Origin: Pseudomonas viridiflava
GTDB lineage: Bacteria; Pseudomonadota; Gammaproteobacteria; Pseudomonadales; Pseudomonadaceae
Assembly (NCBI RefSeq): GCF_900590885.1
Contig: NZ_UUON01000004.1
Coordinates: 372,001 to 436,000 of the forward strand
Direction: 5' to 3'
Length of the DNA: 64,000 bases
Shown here: positions 30,210 through 40,855 of the stretch, piece by piece
How the letters are laid out: each line of letters opens with the position of its first letter
Numbering within the stretch: position 1 is the first letter of the stretch
Made by a program: the position numbers and the translations under genes
The notes under the pieces: model-generated
What the model was told of the DNA's origin: nothing
The model's input: only the letters and a program-made list of their open reading frames with translations
Database searches by the model: none

Positions 30210-31186
30210 CCGCGCTCGGACGGCACCGACGACAACTCGAAGGGGCTGCTGCTGCGCCGTTGGTTGCGGTCTTCGCGGGGGGTGGCGCCGAAGAAGTTGC
30301 GGTAGGCGCTGGAGAAGTGCGGCCCCGAGGAGAAGCCGCAGGACAGGCCGATCTGGATGATCGACTTGCTGGTTTGCATCAACATCTGGCGGGCCTTGTT
30401 CAGGCGCAATTCCAGGTAGTACTGGCTGGGGACGCGGTTGAGGTATTGCTTGAAGATCCGTTCCAGTTGTCGTCGCGACACGCACACGTGCTGGGCGATT
30501 TCATCGGTGGTCAGCGGTTCTTCGATATTGGCCTCCATCAGCAGCACCGCCTGGGTCAGCTTCGGATGGCTGGAGCCCAGGCGGTTTTGCAGCGGGATAC
30601 GCTGGCGCTCGCCGCCTTCGCGGATGCGCTCTACCACCAGTTCTTCGGAGACTGCACCGGCCAGTTCGGCGCCGTGGTCACGGGCCAGCACGGCCAGCAA
30701 CAGGTCGAGCACCGACATACCGCCGCAGGCGGTCAGGCGGTCACGGTCCCAGTCGAACAGATGGCTGGTGGCGATTACCTTGGGGAAGCGCTCGGCAAAG
30801 TCATCCTGCCAACGCCAGTGCACGGCGGCGCGGTAGCCGTCGAGCAGGCCGAGCTGGGCCAGCGGATACACACCGGCCGACAAACCGCCGATCACACACC
30901 CGGCGCGCACCAGTTGCTTGAGCGCGGTGCTGAGTTGGGAGGCGATCGCCGTGGGCGGCTCGTCTGCGAGCAGGAACAGTTTCTGGAAGCCTTCAAGCTT
31001 GCCGGCCCATGGCTCGCCGGGCAACGTCCATGCACCTTCGGTAGCCGGCTCCGCGAGCAGGAACGACAGCTCGTAGACCACGTCCGGATGCACCCGCTGA
31101 GCAACGCGCAAGGCCTCCTCAGCCAGCGCAAGCGTCAGTGCTTTTGTGCTGGGCCAAATGAGAAAACCAATTTTATGGGCGGTCAT
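30206..31186 (-). CDS. argR: Arginine-responsive regulator ArgR (AraC family)
   Basis: Pseudomonas ArgR activates aot and aru genes and represses arginine synthesis in response to arginine. It is unrelated to E. coli ArgR. The 326-residue product has an N-terminal DJ-1/PfpI-like sensing domain (IGFLIWPSTKALTLALAEEALRV...CVIGGLSAGVYPLA) and a C-terminal pair of helix-turn-helix motifs (LTTDEIAQHVCVSRRQLERIFKQYL and IIQIGLSCGFSSGPHFSSAYRNFFG). It lies between aotP and aruC. A REPIN separates it from aotP. Confidence 0.95.
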   Translation of the reverse strand: MTAHKIGFLIWPSTKALTLALAEEALRVAQRVHPDVVYELSFLLAEPATEGAWTLPGEPWAGKLEGFQKLFLLADEPPTAIASQLSTALKQLVRAGCVIGGLSAGVYPLAQLGLLDGYRAAVHWRWQDDFAERFPKVIATSHLFDWDRDRLTACGGMSVLDLLLAVLARDHGAELAGAVSEELVVERIREGGERQRIPLQNRLGSSHPKLTQAVLLMEANIEEPLTTDEIAQHVCVSRRQLERIFKQYLNRVPSQYYLELRLNKARQMLMQTSKSIIQIGLSCGFSSGPHFSSAYRNFFGATPREDRNQRRSSSPFELSSVPSERG

Positions 31187-31290
31187 GGAGTGCTATCCGA
31201 AGCGAAGAACGGTGATGAAGACAAAGGCCAATGCTAGCCCGTAAACCAACACAAAGCTTAAAAACGATAAAGATCCACTATGGAGATCTA

Positions 31291-31381
31291 ATGTGGGAGG
31301 GGGCTTGCCCCCGATGGCGGTGTATCAGCCAGTACATGTGAACCTGATTCACCGCTATCGGGGGCAAGCCCCCTCCCACAT
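31291..31381. repeat. REPIN between aotP and argR
   Basis: Intact inverted REP pair with the same core and a spacer containing TATCAGCCAGTACATGTGAACCTGAT. It may separate or stabilise the aot and argR parts of the message. Confidence 0.92.
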
Positions 31382-31418
31382 AAAGCAAAAAGCCAAAAGC
31401 AGCTCAAGCAGGTGAAGG

Positions 31419-32183
<765 letters not shown>

Positions 32184-32210
32184 GCGGTCGGTTCTCACAA
32201 AAACAGGTGG

Positions 32211-33323
32211 TCAGTCGTTGAGCAAGCGCCCGTGACGCAGCGCTTCGCGCCCCGCCACCTTGGCCAGCCAGAAACCCGCTTGGGCATAACGTAGCCGTTC
32301 AACGGCAAACAACACCCCCGAGGTGCCCGCGCAGATGGTGCTCACGCGGTCTTCCAGGGGGTCAATCACTTCAAAAATCGGTTCGCCGGTGCCCACCCAA
32401 TCACCGGCTTTACGCAGGTAACTGATCACCCCGGCGTGGGGCGCAAACAGCAACTCGGTGCCTTCGAACGGCACGCCTTCGCAGGGTTCGTGCTGCGGCG
32501 CCGGCCATTCGCCGGTGATCAGCCCCTGCTCCGCGAGGAACGCCAGGATGCCTTCGGCGTGGAAGATCGCTTCGTCACGGCCGGTGTCGGCCTGGCCGCC
32601 CAGCTCCAGGGTGGTCGCCAGGCACGCCAGCGGGATCTGCGCCTCGGGGAATGTCCGGGCCAGACGCAACCACGGCAACGAGCAGGCTTCGTCAAACGAA
32701 CTGCCGCCGGAGTCTTCCGCCAGCAGGCCGACTTTCACATTCAAATGCGCCGACAGCGAACGCCACTGCGGCCAGTGCTGGGGCAGCGCGTACATATGCA
32801 GCGCGGCTTCAGCATCACAATGCAGGTCGAGGACCACATCGGCGGTGCACGCATGGCTCAGCAGGATGCGTTGCATGCCTTGCAGCTGGCTGGCGGGCTC
32901 GGGCAGTGCGTTGAGTGCGTCGCTCATGGCCTGGCGAATCAGGCGCACGTTAGCGTGGGGGTCATCGCCGAGTTTGCCTTGCAACTGCGCAGCCACCGGC
33001 TCGCTCAGCTCAACGAAATCACGGTTGAAATTCTTGCCGCTGCCGACCTCGAAACGGCCCTGGTGGCTGCCTTGCAGCAACTGGCCGAGGCCCATCGGGT
33101 TGGCCACCGGCACCAGCTCGATCACGCCGTTGAGGGCGCCTTGCTGCTCCAGTTCGGTGAGACGTTTTTTCAGCTCCCACGCGGCGCGCATCCCCGGCAG
33201 TTCGTCGGCGTGCAGGCTGGCCTGGATATAGGCCTTGCGCTCGCCTTTGCCGAAACGGAACACGCTCAGCTGGCGTTCGCAGCCCAGGTGCCCCCAGGGC
33301 AACAGGTGGTCGATACGTTCCAT
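32211..33323 (-). CDS. aotO: AotO, aspartoacylase/succinylglutamate desuccinylase-like protein
   Basis: A 370-residue protein of the AstE/AspA zinc-hydrolase superfamily encoded inside the aot transporter operon. His and Glu in QASLHADELPGM (about 36-46) and the LDLHCDAEAALHMYAL region look like zinc ligands. The C-terminal part (FAPHAGVISYLRKAGDWVGTGEPIFEVIDP) resembles a barrel-hybrid or biotinyl-like fold of the family. It is known in P. aeruginosa but, to my knowledge, is not needed for transport. The substrate is unclear. It lies one base after aotM. Confidence 0.88.
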   Translation of the reverse strand: MERIDHLLPWGHLGCERQLSVFRFGKGERKAYIQASLHADELPGMRAAWELKKRLTELEQQGALNGVIELVPVANPMGLGQLLQGSHQGRFEVGSGKNFNRDFVELSEPVAAQLQGKLGDDPHANVRLIRQAMSDALNALPEPASQLQGMQRILLSHACTADVVLDLHCDAEAALHMYALPQHWPQWRSLSAHLNVKVGLLAEDSGGSSFDEACSLPWLRLARTFPEAQIPLACLATTLELGGQADTGRDEAIFHAEGILAFLAEQGLITGEWPAPQHEPCEGVPFEGTELLFAPHAGVISYLRKAGDWVGTGEPIFEVIDPLEDRVSTICAGTSGVLFAVERLRYAQAGFWLAKVAGREALRHGRLLND

Positions 33324-33324
33324 C

Positions 33325-34023
33325 TCAGTGCTTCCGTGGAGCCAGGTAGCTCAGCCAGCGGCGCTCGGCCAACTTGAACAGGCGCACCAGGATGAAGGTC
33401 AGGCACAGGTAGAACACGCCGGCGGTGATATAGGCTTCGAACGGCAGGTAGAACTGTGCGTTCACGGTGCGCGCGGCGCCGGTGATGTCGATCAGGGTGA
33501 CGATGGAGGCCAGGCTGGTGGTCTGCAACATCATGATCACTTCGTTGCTGTACTGCGGCAGCGCGCGGCGCAGGGCCGACGGCAGCAGGATGCGGCGGTA
33601 CAGCTTGTAACGCGACATGCCCATGGCCTTGGCCGCTTCGATCTCGCCGTTCGGCGTGGCCTTGAGGCTGCCGGCGATGATTTCGGCGGTGTAGGCGCTG
33701 GTGTTGATCGCAAAGGCCAGGCACGCGCAGAAGGTGGCGCTGGACAGCAGTGGCCACATAAAGCTTTCGCGTACGGCTTCGAATTGCGCCAGCCCGTAGT
33801 AGATCAGGAACAGCTGCACCAGCATCGGCGTGCCGCGGATCACGTAGGTATAAAGCCACGCCACGCCATTGATGATCGGCTGCTTGGACACACGCATCAG
33901 GCCCAGGGGCAAGGCGGCAAGCAAGCCGAAGAACAGCGAAATGGCCAGCAGTTTCAGGGTGGTCAGCAAGCCGCCAAGGTACAGCGGCATGGCCTCCCAG
34001 ATGACGTTGTAGTCGAAGATCAT
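33325..34023 (-). CDS. aotM: Arginine/ornithine ABC transporter permease AotM
   Basis: HisM-type inner-membrane permease; 232 residues with about five hydrophobic segments. The EAA motif lies in EAAKAMGMSRYKLYRRILLPSALRRALP, where it touches AotP. The N-terminal GGLLTTLKLLAISLFFGLLAALPLGLMRVSKQPI and YTYVIRGTPMLVQLFLIYYGL are typical of polar amino acid permeases. Its ATG overlaps the aotQ stop by four bases. Confidence 0.96.
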   Translation of the reverse strand: MIFDYNVIWEAMPLYLGGLLTTLKLLAISLFFGLLAALPLGLMRVSKQPIINGVAWLYTYVIRGTPMLVQLFLIYYGLAQFEAVRESFMWPLLSSATFCACLAFAINTSAYTAEIIAGSLKATPNGEIEAAKAMGMSRYKLYRRILLPSALRRALPQYSNEVIMMLQTTSLASIVTLIDITGAARTVNAQFYLPFEAYITAGVFYLCLTFILVRLFKLAERRWLSYLAPRKH

Positions 34024-34709
34024 AGATCAGCCGCCCTTACGCCTACCGAGTAGCGCTTCTCAAGATAGCGCAGGGCCAGCAACGACACGCTGGTGATCAC
34101 CAGGTACATCGCCGCCACTGCGAGGAAGAAGGTAAAAGGCTCGCGGGTGGCATCTGCCGCCTGCTTGGCCTTGAACATCATGTCTTGCAGGCCCACCACC
34201 GAAATCAGCGCAGTGGCCTTGGTGAGTACCAGCCAGTTGTTGGTAAACCCGGGGATCGCCAGCCGGATCATCTGCGGCACCATCACCCGGAAAAACACCT
34301 GGAAACTGCTCATGCCATACGCAAGGCCGGCTTCGGCCTGGCCCTTGGGGATGGCCATGAAGGCGCCGCGGAAGGTTTCCGACAGGTAGGCGCCAAAGAT
34401 GAAACCCAGGGTGCCGATACCGGCGGCCAAGGGGTTCAAGTCGATATAGTCGTCATAGCCGAGCATCGGCGCGACGCGGTTAAGCAGGTCCTGACCGCCG
34501 TAGAAAATCAGCAAAATCAGCACCAGGTCGGGGATCCCGCGGATCACCGTGGAGTACAAGTCACCCAGCCAGGCCAACCAGCGCACCGGCGACAGGCGTA
34601 ACGCGACCCCGATCAGACCCAGAACAATGGCCAAGGCCATGGACGACAAGGCGAGCTGAAGCGTCAACCATGCGCCATCGAGGATGACGGCCCCGTAGCC
34701 TTTCAACAT
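34020..34709 (-). CDS. aotQ: Arginine/ornithine ABC transporter permease AotQ
   Basis: HisQ-type permease, the partner of AotM; 229 residues. It has GAWLTLQLALSSMALAIVLGLIGVALRLS at the start, VIRGIPDLVLILLIFYGG, and the EAA loop in GQAEAGLAYGMSSFQVFFRVMVPQMIRLAIPG. It lies 91 bases after aotJ, a gap that in such operons often holds a processing hairpin. Confidence 0.96.
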   Translation of the reverse strand: MLKGYGAVILDGAWLTLQLALSSMALAIVLGLIGVALRLSPVRWLAWLGDLYSTVIRGIPDLVLILLIFYGGQDLLNRVAPMLGYDDYIDLNPLAAGIGTLGFIFGAYLSETFRGAFMAIPKGQAEAGLAYGMSSFQVFFRVMVPQMIRLAIPGFTNNWLVLTKATALISVVGLQDMMFKAKQAADATREPFTFFLAVAAMYLVITSVSLLALRYLEKRYSVGVRAADL

Positions 34710-34800
34710 GATTCAGGTCCTCGAAAAAGGGGATGAAAAAATGGCGCAAACCTCAGGAATTCTGTTGCTTGCGCCATTTCGGACAGACAGCTAAGACGAT

Positions 34801-35586
34801 TTACTTGGTTTCAGGACCGTAAATGTCGAAGTTGAAGTACTTTTTCTCGATTTCTTTGTATTTGCCGTTGGCACGGATCGCGGCAATGGCTGCGTTGATG
34901 CGGTCCAGGTTTTCCTTGTCGCCTTTACGTACAGCGATGCCGATGCCGTCGCCGAAGTATTTGGCGTCGGTGAAGGCCGGGCCGGTGAACGCGTAGCCTT
35001 TACCGGCTGGGGTGTCGAGGAAACCTTCCTGCAGCAGGGTGGCGTCGGCCACGGTGCCGTCGAGGCGACCGGCTTCTACGTCCAGGTAGATTTCGTTCTG
35101 CGAGCTGTAAGGCACGATGGTGGCGCCTTTGGCCGCCAACACTTCCTTGGCGAAACGGTCGTGGATCGAACCACGCTGCACGCCGATTTTCTTGCCTTTG
35201 AGTTCGTCCAGGCTGTCGGTCACCGCAACGCCTTCCTTCAACACCAGGCGCGCTGGGGTCAGGTAGTAGCGGTTGGTGAAGTCCACGGACTTCTTGCGGT
35301 CTTCGGTGATGGACATGGACGACAGGATCGCGTCGATCTTGCGCACTTTGAGCGCAGGGATCAGGCCGTCGAACTCTTGCTCAACCCAGGTACATTTAAC
35401 CTGCATCTCTTCGCACAGGGCGTTGCCGATGTCGTAGTCAAAGCCGACGATGCTGCCATCCGGCGCCTTCGAGGCAAACGGCGGGTAAGCCGCTTCGATA
35501 CCAATTTTCAACGGCTTGCCTTCAGCGAAAGCCTGCATGGACAGCACGGACAGCGCCAGGGCGCCCAACAGCACGAGTTTCTTCAT
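34801..35586 (-). CDS. aotJ: Arginine/ornithine-binding periplasmic protein AotJ
   Basis: Solute receptor of the arginine/ornithine importer; 261 residues. It has a clear signal peptide ([21 protein letters not shown], cleavage near residue 21), then [39 protein letters not shown], the SBP family 3 opening, with two Cys for a disulfide (CEEMQVKC). GGAG precedes the ATG by seven bases. It is the first gene of the aot operon, with ArgR half-sites about 140-175 bases upstream. Confidence 0.96.
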   Translation of the reverse strand: MKKLVLLGALALSVLSMQAFAEGKPLKIGIEAAYPPFASKAPDGSIVGFDYDIGNALCEEMQVKCTWVEQEFDGLIPALKVRKIDAILSSMSITEDRKKSVDFTNRYYLTPARLVLKEGVAVTDSLDELKGKKIGVQRGSIHDRFAKEVLAAKGATIVPYSSQNEIYLDVEAGRLDGTVADATLLQEGFLDTPAGKGYAFTGPAFTDAKYFGDGIGIAVRKGDKENLDRINAAIAAIRANGKYKEIEKKYFNFDIYGPETK

Positions 35587-35722
35587 CTTGGGACTCCATC
35601 GGTATAGGGCAAAACAGCAGTATGAGCCATGGCCCACGATGCGACGTAAAGGAACCGAATTGCGGTGCTGCGTCCTACGCCAGTTCAACACCGGAGACGA
35701 CGAGCGAGTGATCGGCATTCTA

Positions 35723-35759
35723 ACGACAGGCCGGAAGCCGATATTTCCTCAATGCGACA
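35723..35759 (-). promoter_or_regulatory. Paired ArgR half-sites upstream of aotJ
   Basis: On the minus strand, TGTCGC-ATTGAGGA-AA (35744-35759) matches the half-site TGTCGC-N8-AA exactly. A second TGTCGT begins 31 bases further downstream (35723-35728), about three helical turns away. Confidence 0.75.
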
Positions 35760-36082
35760 ACTATTTACAGAAGCACCGAGAAAGCGGTTTCAGCACATTG
35801 ACAGTCCCTGGATTTTATGCAGAGACAAAAGATATTAAACCTGTTGATGCTGCAAATTGCGGGCCTATTATTCGCAAACCCTTCTAGCACGGCAAGTCTG
35901 GCGTTTAATCTTCTTTCGGCGGGTGTCTGGAATGCGGCTTTAAGGGGCGCAGGCGTAGCACTTTGCCTCATGTTTGGGCGCGGGGTTACACATTTAGGTT
36001 CAGCGGTAACATTCGGAAACGGCCTACTGCATAAACCGATATTTATTGGGCTGAAGGTGATGCACAACCTGGAATGCAATCC

Positions 36083-36117
36083 AAATGTGGGAGGGGGCTT
36101 GCCCCCTCCCACATTTT
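36083..36117. repeat. REP palindrome (fused pair) between acs and aotJ
   Basis: AAATGTGGGAGGGGGCTTGC and its complement form a continuous palindrome ending in T, the same form as the copies at 5078 and 57758. Confidence 0.9.
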
Positions 36118-36143
36118 TGATCTCCATTGGTTTCAAGACTTCA

Positions 36144-36177
36144 TAAAAAAGCCCCACCTGGCTTACACCAGATAGGG
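36144..36177 (-). terminator. Terminator of acs
   Basis: AGCCC...CCTGG and CCAG...GGGCT form an interrupted stem, followed on the minus strand by six T. It lies about 20 bases beyond the acs stop. Confidence 0.7.
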
Positions 36178-36197
36178 CTCTGTCCTACCAACCTGCC

Positions 36198-38153
36198 TTA
36201 CGCCACATTCATCGTCTTGTGCGTCTCAATCAAATGCGCCACCACACCCGGGTCTGCCAGCGTCGAGATATCCCCCAACCCGTCATACTCAGCCGTAGCA
36301 ATCTTGCGCAAAATCCGCCGCATGATTTTCCCCGAGCGCGTCTTCGGCAAGCCCGGTGCCCACTGGATCACGTCCGGCGAAGCAATCGGCCCGATTTCCT
36401 TGCGCACCCAGTTTTTCAGCTCCAGGCGCAGCGCTTCGTTCGGCTCTTCGCCATTCTTGAGCGTGACATACACATAGATGCCCTGCCCCTTGATGTCATG
36501 CGGCACGCCGACCACCGCCGCTTCCGCGACTTTAGGGTGAGCGACCATCGCGCTTTCAATCTCGGCGGTGCCCATGCGGTGGCCGGACACGTTCAGCACG
36601 TCATCCACACGCCCGGTGATCCAGTAGTAGCCGTCCTCATCACGGCGCGCGCCGTCGCCGGTGAAGTACATGCCCCGGAAGGTCTTGAAGTAGGTGTCGA
36701 CGAAACGGTCATGGTCGCCGTACAGCGTGCGCGCCTGGCCTGGCCATGAATCGAGGATCACCAGGTTGCCTTCGGCGACGCCCTCGATCAGGTTACCGAG
36801 GTTATCCACCAGCGCCGGCACCACGCCAAAGAACGGGCGTGCCGCCGAACCCGGCTTGAGCGCATGCGCGCCCGGCAGCGGGCTCATCATGTTGCCGCCG
36901 GTTTCGGTCTGCCACCAGGTGTCGACGATCGGGCAACGGGATTGGCCAACATTCTTGTAGTACCAGTCCCAGGCTTCCGGGTTGATTGGCTCGCCTACCG
37001 AACCGAGCAAACGCAGGCTGCTGCCATCGGCGCCTTCTACAGCGGCGGTGCCGGAAGCCATCATCGCGCGGATTGCGGTCGGGGCGGTGTAGAGGATATT
37101 GACCTTGTGCTTGTCGACGATCTTCGCCACCCGCGTGATATCCGGGTAGTTCGGTACGCCTTCGAACAGCAGCGTGGTCGCGCCATTCGCCAACGGGCCG
37201 TAGACGATATAGGTGTGGCCAGTGACCCAACCGACGTCGGCGGTGCACCAGTAGATTTCGCCTGGGCGGTAGTCGAACACGCGCTCGTGGGTCAGGGCTG
37301 CGTAGAGCAGATAGCCGCCGGTGGTGTGCTGCACGCCCTTCGGCTTGCCGGTGGAACCGGAGGTATAAAGGATGAACAGCGCTTCTTCAGCGCCCATCTC
37401 TTTGGGCGCACACACCGTGCCGGCCACTTTCATCAGGTCTTCGTACCAGATGTCGCGATGCTGGTTCCACTTGATCGCGCCATTGGTGCGCTTGCACACG
37501 ATGACTTTCTGAATGCTGTTGGTTTCCGGGTTGGTCAGCGCGTCGTCGACGTTGGCCTTCAGCGGAATTTTCTTACCCGCGCGGATGCCTTCGTCGGCGG
37601 TGATCACCACCTTCGACTTACAGTCGATGATGCGACCGGCCAGGGCTTCCGGCGAAAAGCCGCCGAACACCACGGAGTGGATCGCACCGATGCGGGTACA
37701 CGCCAACATGGCGACCACGGCTTCGGGGATCATCGGCATATAGATAGTCACCACGTCGCCGCGGTGCACATCCTGGCCACGCAGGGCGTTGGCGAACTTG
37801 CAGACTTCTTCATGCAGCTCGCGGTAGGTGATGGTGCGGCTTTCGGAAGGGTCATCGCCTTCCCAGATGATCGCCGCCTGGTCGCCGCGCTCGGCGAGGT
37901 GACGGTCCAGGCAGTTGTAGGAAACGTTCAGGGTGCCATCGGCAAACCATTTGATATCGACATGGTGGTCGTCGAACGAGGTCTGCTTCACCGCGGTGAA
38001 AGGCTTGACCCAGTCAAGGCGCTTGGCTTGCTCACGCCAGAAGCCATCGGGGTTGACCACCGACTGCTGGTACATGGCCTTGTAGGTCGCCTCGTCGGTC
38101 AGCGTGTTGGCTGCTACTTCGGGGCGAACGGGGTACAGGGAAGCCGCACTCAT
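36198..38153 (-). CDS. acsA: Acetyl-CoA synthetase
   Basis: Converts acetate, ATP and CoA to acetyl-CoA through acetyl-AMP; needed for growth on acetate. The 651-residue product has the AMP-binding motif [48 protein letters not shown], and the C-terminal acetylation-site lysine in [14 protein letters not shown]. Its place beside aotJ matches the order acsA-aotJ in P. aeruginosa. Confidence 0.97.
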   Translation of the reverse strand: MSAASLYPVRPEVAANTLTDEATYKAMYQQSVVNPDGFWREQAKRLDWVKPFTAVKQTSFDDHHVDIKWFADGTLNVSYNCLDRHLAERGDQAAIIWEGDDPSESRTITYRELHEEVCKFANALRGQDVHRGDVVTIYMPMIPEAVVAMLACTRIGAIHSVVFGGFSPEALAGRIIDCKSKVVITADEGIRAGKKIPLKANVDDALTNPETNSIQKVIVCKRTNGAIKWNQHRDIWYEDLMKVAGTVCAPKEMGAEEALFILYTSGSTGKPKGVQHTTGGYLLYAALTHERVFDYRPGEIYWCTADVGWVTGHTYIVYGPLANGATTLLFEGVPNYPDITRVAKIVDKHKVNILYTAPTAIRAMMASGTAAVEGADGSSLRLLGSVGEPINPEAWDWYYKNVGQSRCPIVDTWWQTETGGNMMSPLPGAHALKPGSAARPFFGVVPALVDNLGNLIEGVAEGNLVILDSWPGQARTLYGDHDRFVDTYFKTFRGMYFTGDGARRDEDGYYWITGRVDDVLNVSGHRMGTAEIESAMVAHPKVAEAAVVGVPHDIKGQGIYVYVTLKNGEEPNEALRLELKNWVRKEIGPIASPDVIQWAPGLPKTRSGKIMRRILRKIATAEYDGLGDISTLADPGVVAHLIETHKTMNVA

Positions 38154-38549
38154 CTTTCTTACCTCGGTGACAATAGTTGTTTTTGTATGCCCTGTTGTAG
38201 CCGGGGCAGCCCCATAGAACCATTCGACGATGGTAGTAACAAGCCCCTACAAATTGCCCTGCTATCCCCGTTCGCCGCTCTGGCCCGCGACCCGTGGCGC
38301 TTTGCGGCTTTGTGAAAAAACCTTTACCACGGGATTGTTACAAAAACCGCCAATAGTGTTTATCAAAAGCACGGGTATATGAATATAACTCGCAGGCCTA
38401 AAATCAACTCCGCCAACAAGGCACTGTGATTAACAACGCAACAGCCCCCACGAAGGCATCGTTAATCCGAACTAACCAACCCTAAGTTACACACGTGGCC
38501 TCACAAGGGCCCCGTGACCCCTTTCGCCCAAAAGAAGGTAAGTAAACAA
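38154..38549. other. Divergent promoter region of acs and the DUF2790 gene
   Basis: No gene seen in these 396 bases. An AT-rich stretch (ATATGAATATAACT near 38377-38390) could hold a promoter. Confidence 0.4.
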
Positions 38550-38819
38550 ATGAAAGCTCTCGTAGTTATGGCCCTCAGCAGCTTGTGCGCCACCGCCGCC
38601 ATGGCCGACGAGGCCCCGACCGAGCTGGCCGGCCAGAATGCCCCGATAGTTGAGGACTACACCTATAGCACCCACTTGGACGTTGCCAAAGTAGTGTCCA
38701 TGAGCAACATCCCGGAAGTTTGCGAAGTTGTACCGGTGAAGATGGAATATGAAGACTCACAAGGTCAGCGCCATATTCTTAATTACCATGTCATGGGTAA
38801 TGGTTGCTCTAACGGGTAA
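38550..38819 (+). CDS. DUF2790 family periplasmic protein
   Basis: An 89-residue protein with a signal peptide (MKALVVMALSSLCATAAMA, cleavage near residue 19). The mature part has YTYSTHLDVAKVVSMSNIPEVCEVVPVKMEYEDSQGQRHILNYHVMGNGCSNG, the DUF2790 pattern with two Cys that could form a disulfide. This family is common and multi-copy in Pseudomonas; its function is unknown. AAGGTAAG precedes the ATG. A longer frame 12 codons upstream has no signal-peptide logic. Confidence 0.85.
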   Translation: MKALVVMALSSLCATAAMADEAPTELAGQNAPIVEDYTYSTHLDVAKVVSMSNIPEVCEVVPVKMEYEDSQGQRHILNYHVMGNGCSNG

Positions 38820-39292
38820 TTAACTTTCCCTGCTGGATTCTTACTCGCCGCAAGAAATCGTTCTTGCGGCAAAGAGCCGGCCCTCCCTCCCCTCGTCGCC
38901 CCCTCGAAAAAAATCCTGCCGCTCGTCCCCTCAACCAACCCCAACAAACTCGCGCCTTGGCCCGAAAAGCAGGCTTTTTGTCTGCGATCCGAGACCATCC
39001 GCCGCAACACAAAGCCGAATTTTTCCCTATAATGCGCGGGTAAATCGGGCCTGCAATATCCCTTTACACAGGGATGAAGAGCCAGACCTGAGGCCTCCGC
39101 TGGAGCATGCACCTAGCGCTCCGCACCTCAAGCCTCACGCAGAACCCGTAACCCAATTCCGTTTATTTGCCTGCGCGAGCTGCTGCAACAAACGATTCCT
39201 TAAGATCCACCGCGGCCTTTGGGCCGTGTGAACACCCAACCATCCGGTTTCACACGGGCACCTTTGAGCCCTCACGCAGGAGACGACACGTC
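38820..39292 (+). other. Long upstream region and leader of nrdB
   Basis: No gene found in these 473 bases. It contains a 10-bp inverted repeat GCCGCAAGAA/TTCTTGCGGC (38847-38872, no T run), a TATAAT at 39028-39033 that could be the nrdB -10, and a structured leader with competing hairpins just before the nrdB ribosome site. Confidence 0.55.
39213..39257 (+). promoter_or_regulatory. Overlapping leader hairpins of nrdB
   Basis: Hairpin A pairs CGGCC (39213-39217) with GGCCG (39222-39226). Hairpin B pairs CCGTGTGAA (39224-39232) with TTCACACGG (39249-39257). They share bases 39224-39226, so only one can form. The ribosome site AGGAGA lies about 25 bases further on. Confidence 0.5.
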
Positions 39293-40543
39293 ATGCTGAG
39301 CTGGGACGAATTCGACAAAGAAGAAGAAGGCGAAGTAGCCGCTAAAGGCGCCAACGCCGGCCACGCCACCGAAGCCAACATGGATCGCCTCGACGGCGCC
39401 GGCGCTGCCGCCGCCATCGAAGCCCGCGCCGTCACCGCCAGTGACTCCGCCGCCATCGTGCGCGCCAAGGCCGCCCTGGACAAACTCGACGTCGCCGAAG
39501 GCCTCGCCGAACTCGAAGGCTCCGCCGCCCGCGTCGCCGTTGACGAAAAGCGCATGATCAACTGCCGCGCCGACCTCAACCAACTCGTGCCCTTCAAGTA
39601 CGACTGGGCGTGGCAAAAGTACCTCGACGGCTGCGCCAACCACTGGATGCCGCAAGAGGTCAACATGACCGCCGACATCGCCCTGTGGAAAAACCCCGAA
39701 GGCCTCACCGACGACGAACGCCGCATCGTCATGCGCAACCTCGGCTTCTTCTCCACTGCCGACTCCCTGGTTGCCAACAACCTGGTCCTGGCCGTATACC
39801 GCCTGATCACCAACCCGGAGTGCCGCCAGTACATCCTGCGCCAGGCCTTCGAAGAAGCGATCCACACCCACGCCTACCAGTACTGCATCGAGTCGCTGGC
39901 CATGGATGAAGGCGAAATCTTCAACATGTACCACGAGATTCCATCGGTCGCGAAAAAGGCCGCCTGGGGCCTCAAGTACACCCGATCGATCTCCGATCCG
40001 AAGTTCGAAACCGGCACCGTCGAAACCGACAAAGAACTGCTGCGCAACCTGGTCGCCTACTACTGCGTGCTGGAAGGCATCTTCTTCTACTGCGGCTTCA
40101 CCCAGATTCTGTCCATGGGCCGCCGCAACAAAATGACCGGCGTGGCCGAGCAGTTCCAGTACATCCTGCGCGACGAGTCGATGCACCTGAACTTCGGTAT
40201 CGATGTGATCAACCAGATCAAAATCGAAAACCCGCATTTGTGGGATGCGGAGATGAAGGAAGAAGCGACCCAGATGATTCTGCAAGGGACTCAGCTGGAG
40301 ATTGAATATGCTCGCGATACCATGCCGCGTGGGGTGTTGGGCATGAATGCGGCGATGATGGAGGATTATCTGAAGTTCATCGCTAACCGTCGTTTGTCGC
40401 AGATTGGCTTGAAAGAAGAATACCCAGGGACCACTAACCCGTTCCCGTGGATGAGTGAAATCATGGACTTGAAGAAAGAGAAAAACTTCTTCGAAACCCG
40501 TGTGATTGAGTACCAGACTGGTGGTGCGCTTAGCTGGGATTGA
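39293..40543 (+). CDS. nrdB: Ribonucleotide reductase class Ia, beta subunit
   Basis: NrdB carries the di-iron tyrosyl radical used by NrdA. The 416-residue product has an N-terminal extension of about 85 residues rich in Ala and acidic residues, then the R2 core: the iron-ligand helices around [16 protein letters not shown] and [17 protein letters not shown], and the C-terminal peptide that docks on NrdA. I start at the ATG before [12 protein letters not shown] behind AGGAGA; the upstream in-frame codons overlap the hairpins. Codons are strongly C-ending up to about 40200, then switch to G- and T-ending. nrdA is far away at the left edge. Confidence 0.96.
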   Translation: MLSWDEFDKEEEGEVAAKGANAGHATEANMDRLDGAGAAAAIEARAVTASDSAAIVRAKAALDKLDVAEGLAELEGSAARVAVDEKRMINCRADLNQLVPFKYDWAWQKYLDGCANHWMPQEVNMTADIALWKNPEGLTDDERRIVMRNLGFFSTADSLVANNLVLAVYRLITNPECRQYILRQAFEEAIHTHAYQYCIESLAMDEGEIFNMYHEIPSVAKKAAWGLKYTRSISDPKFETGTVETDKELLRNLVAYYCVLEGIFFYCGFTQILSMGRRNKMTGVAEQFQYILRDESMHLNFGIDVINQIKIENPHLWDAEMKEEATQMILQGTQLEIEYARDTMPRGVLGMNAAMMEDYLKFIANRRLSQIGLKEEYPGTTNPFPWMSEIMDLKKEKNFFETRVIEYQTGGALSWD

Positions 40544-40855
40544 TTCCTAAGCCAAGCAACATTAAGAAGCCCTGACACGTTCAGGGCTTTTTTATGCCCC
40601 ATGACCTGAATAAGAACGGTCTTACACCAGGTTCATCCACAAAACGGTTGATGCACAGTTTGATACTGATAGCCTAGGTCACCGGTGCCTAAGAAACGCC
40701 CAACGTAGAAGCTAGCCTCACTTACACAGCCAAAAACCGCATGGCCTATCTTGCGGAATGAATGCTGTATTGAGGCGACGCAAGTTGGAGTTTCTTAAAT
40801 CCGCTCTCTACGTTGGGTTCCCGCCCTTCCGTAAATCACGTAGAGGTCATAGGAA
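40544..40855. other. Gap between nrdB and the BRO-N gene
   Basis: Beyond the nrdB terminator there is AT-richer non-coding DNA with CCCAACGTAG (40699-40708), its complement CTACGTTGGG (40808-40817), and a third CGTAGAG (40839-40845) next to the BRO-N ribosome site. No gene seen. Confidence 0.55.
40567..40594 (+). terminator. Terminator of nrdB
   Basis: AAGCCCTGA and TCAGGGCTT with a five-base loop followed by a T run, 24 bases after the stop. Confidence 0.9.

Larger units (their letters stand above)
35587..36142. other. Intergenic region between aotJ and acs
   Basis: It holds the aot promoter zone with ArgR half-sites on the left, a fused REP palindrome on the right, and AT-rich sequence between. 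An open frame across 35817-36146 runs through the REP repeat and has no family features, so I do not call it a gene. Confidence 0.6.

Noticed and set aside
35817..36146. Open frame of about 109 codons between aotJ and acs with a hydrophobic start
   Set aside because: It runs through the REP palindrome and its C-terminal part is encoded by the repeat; no family match and no clear ribosome site.
38847..38872. 10-bp inverted repeat after the DUF2790 gene as a terminator
   Set aside because: No T run follows on either strand, so an intrinsic terminator is unlikely; noted only as a structure.
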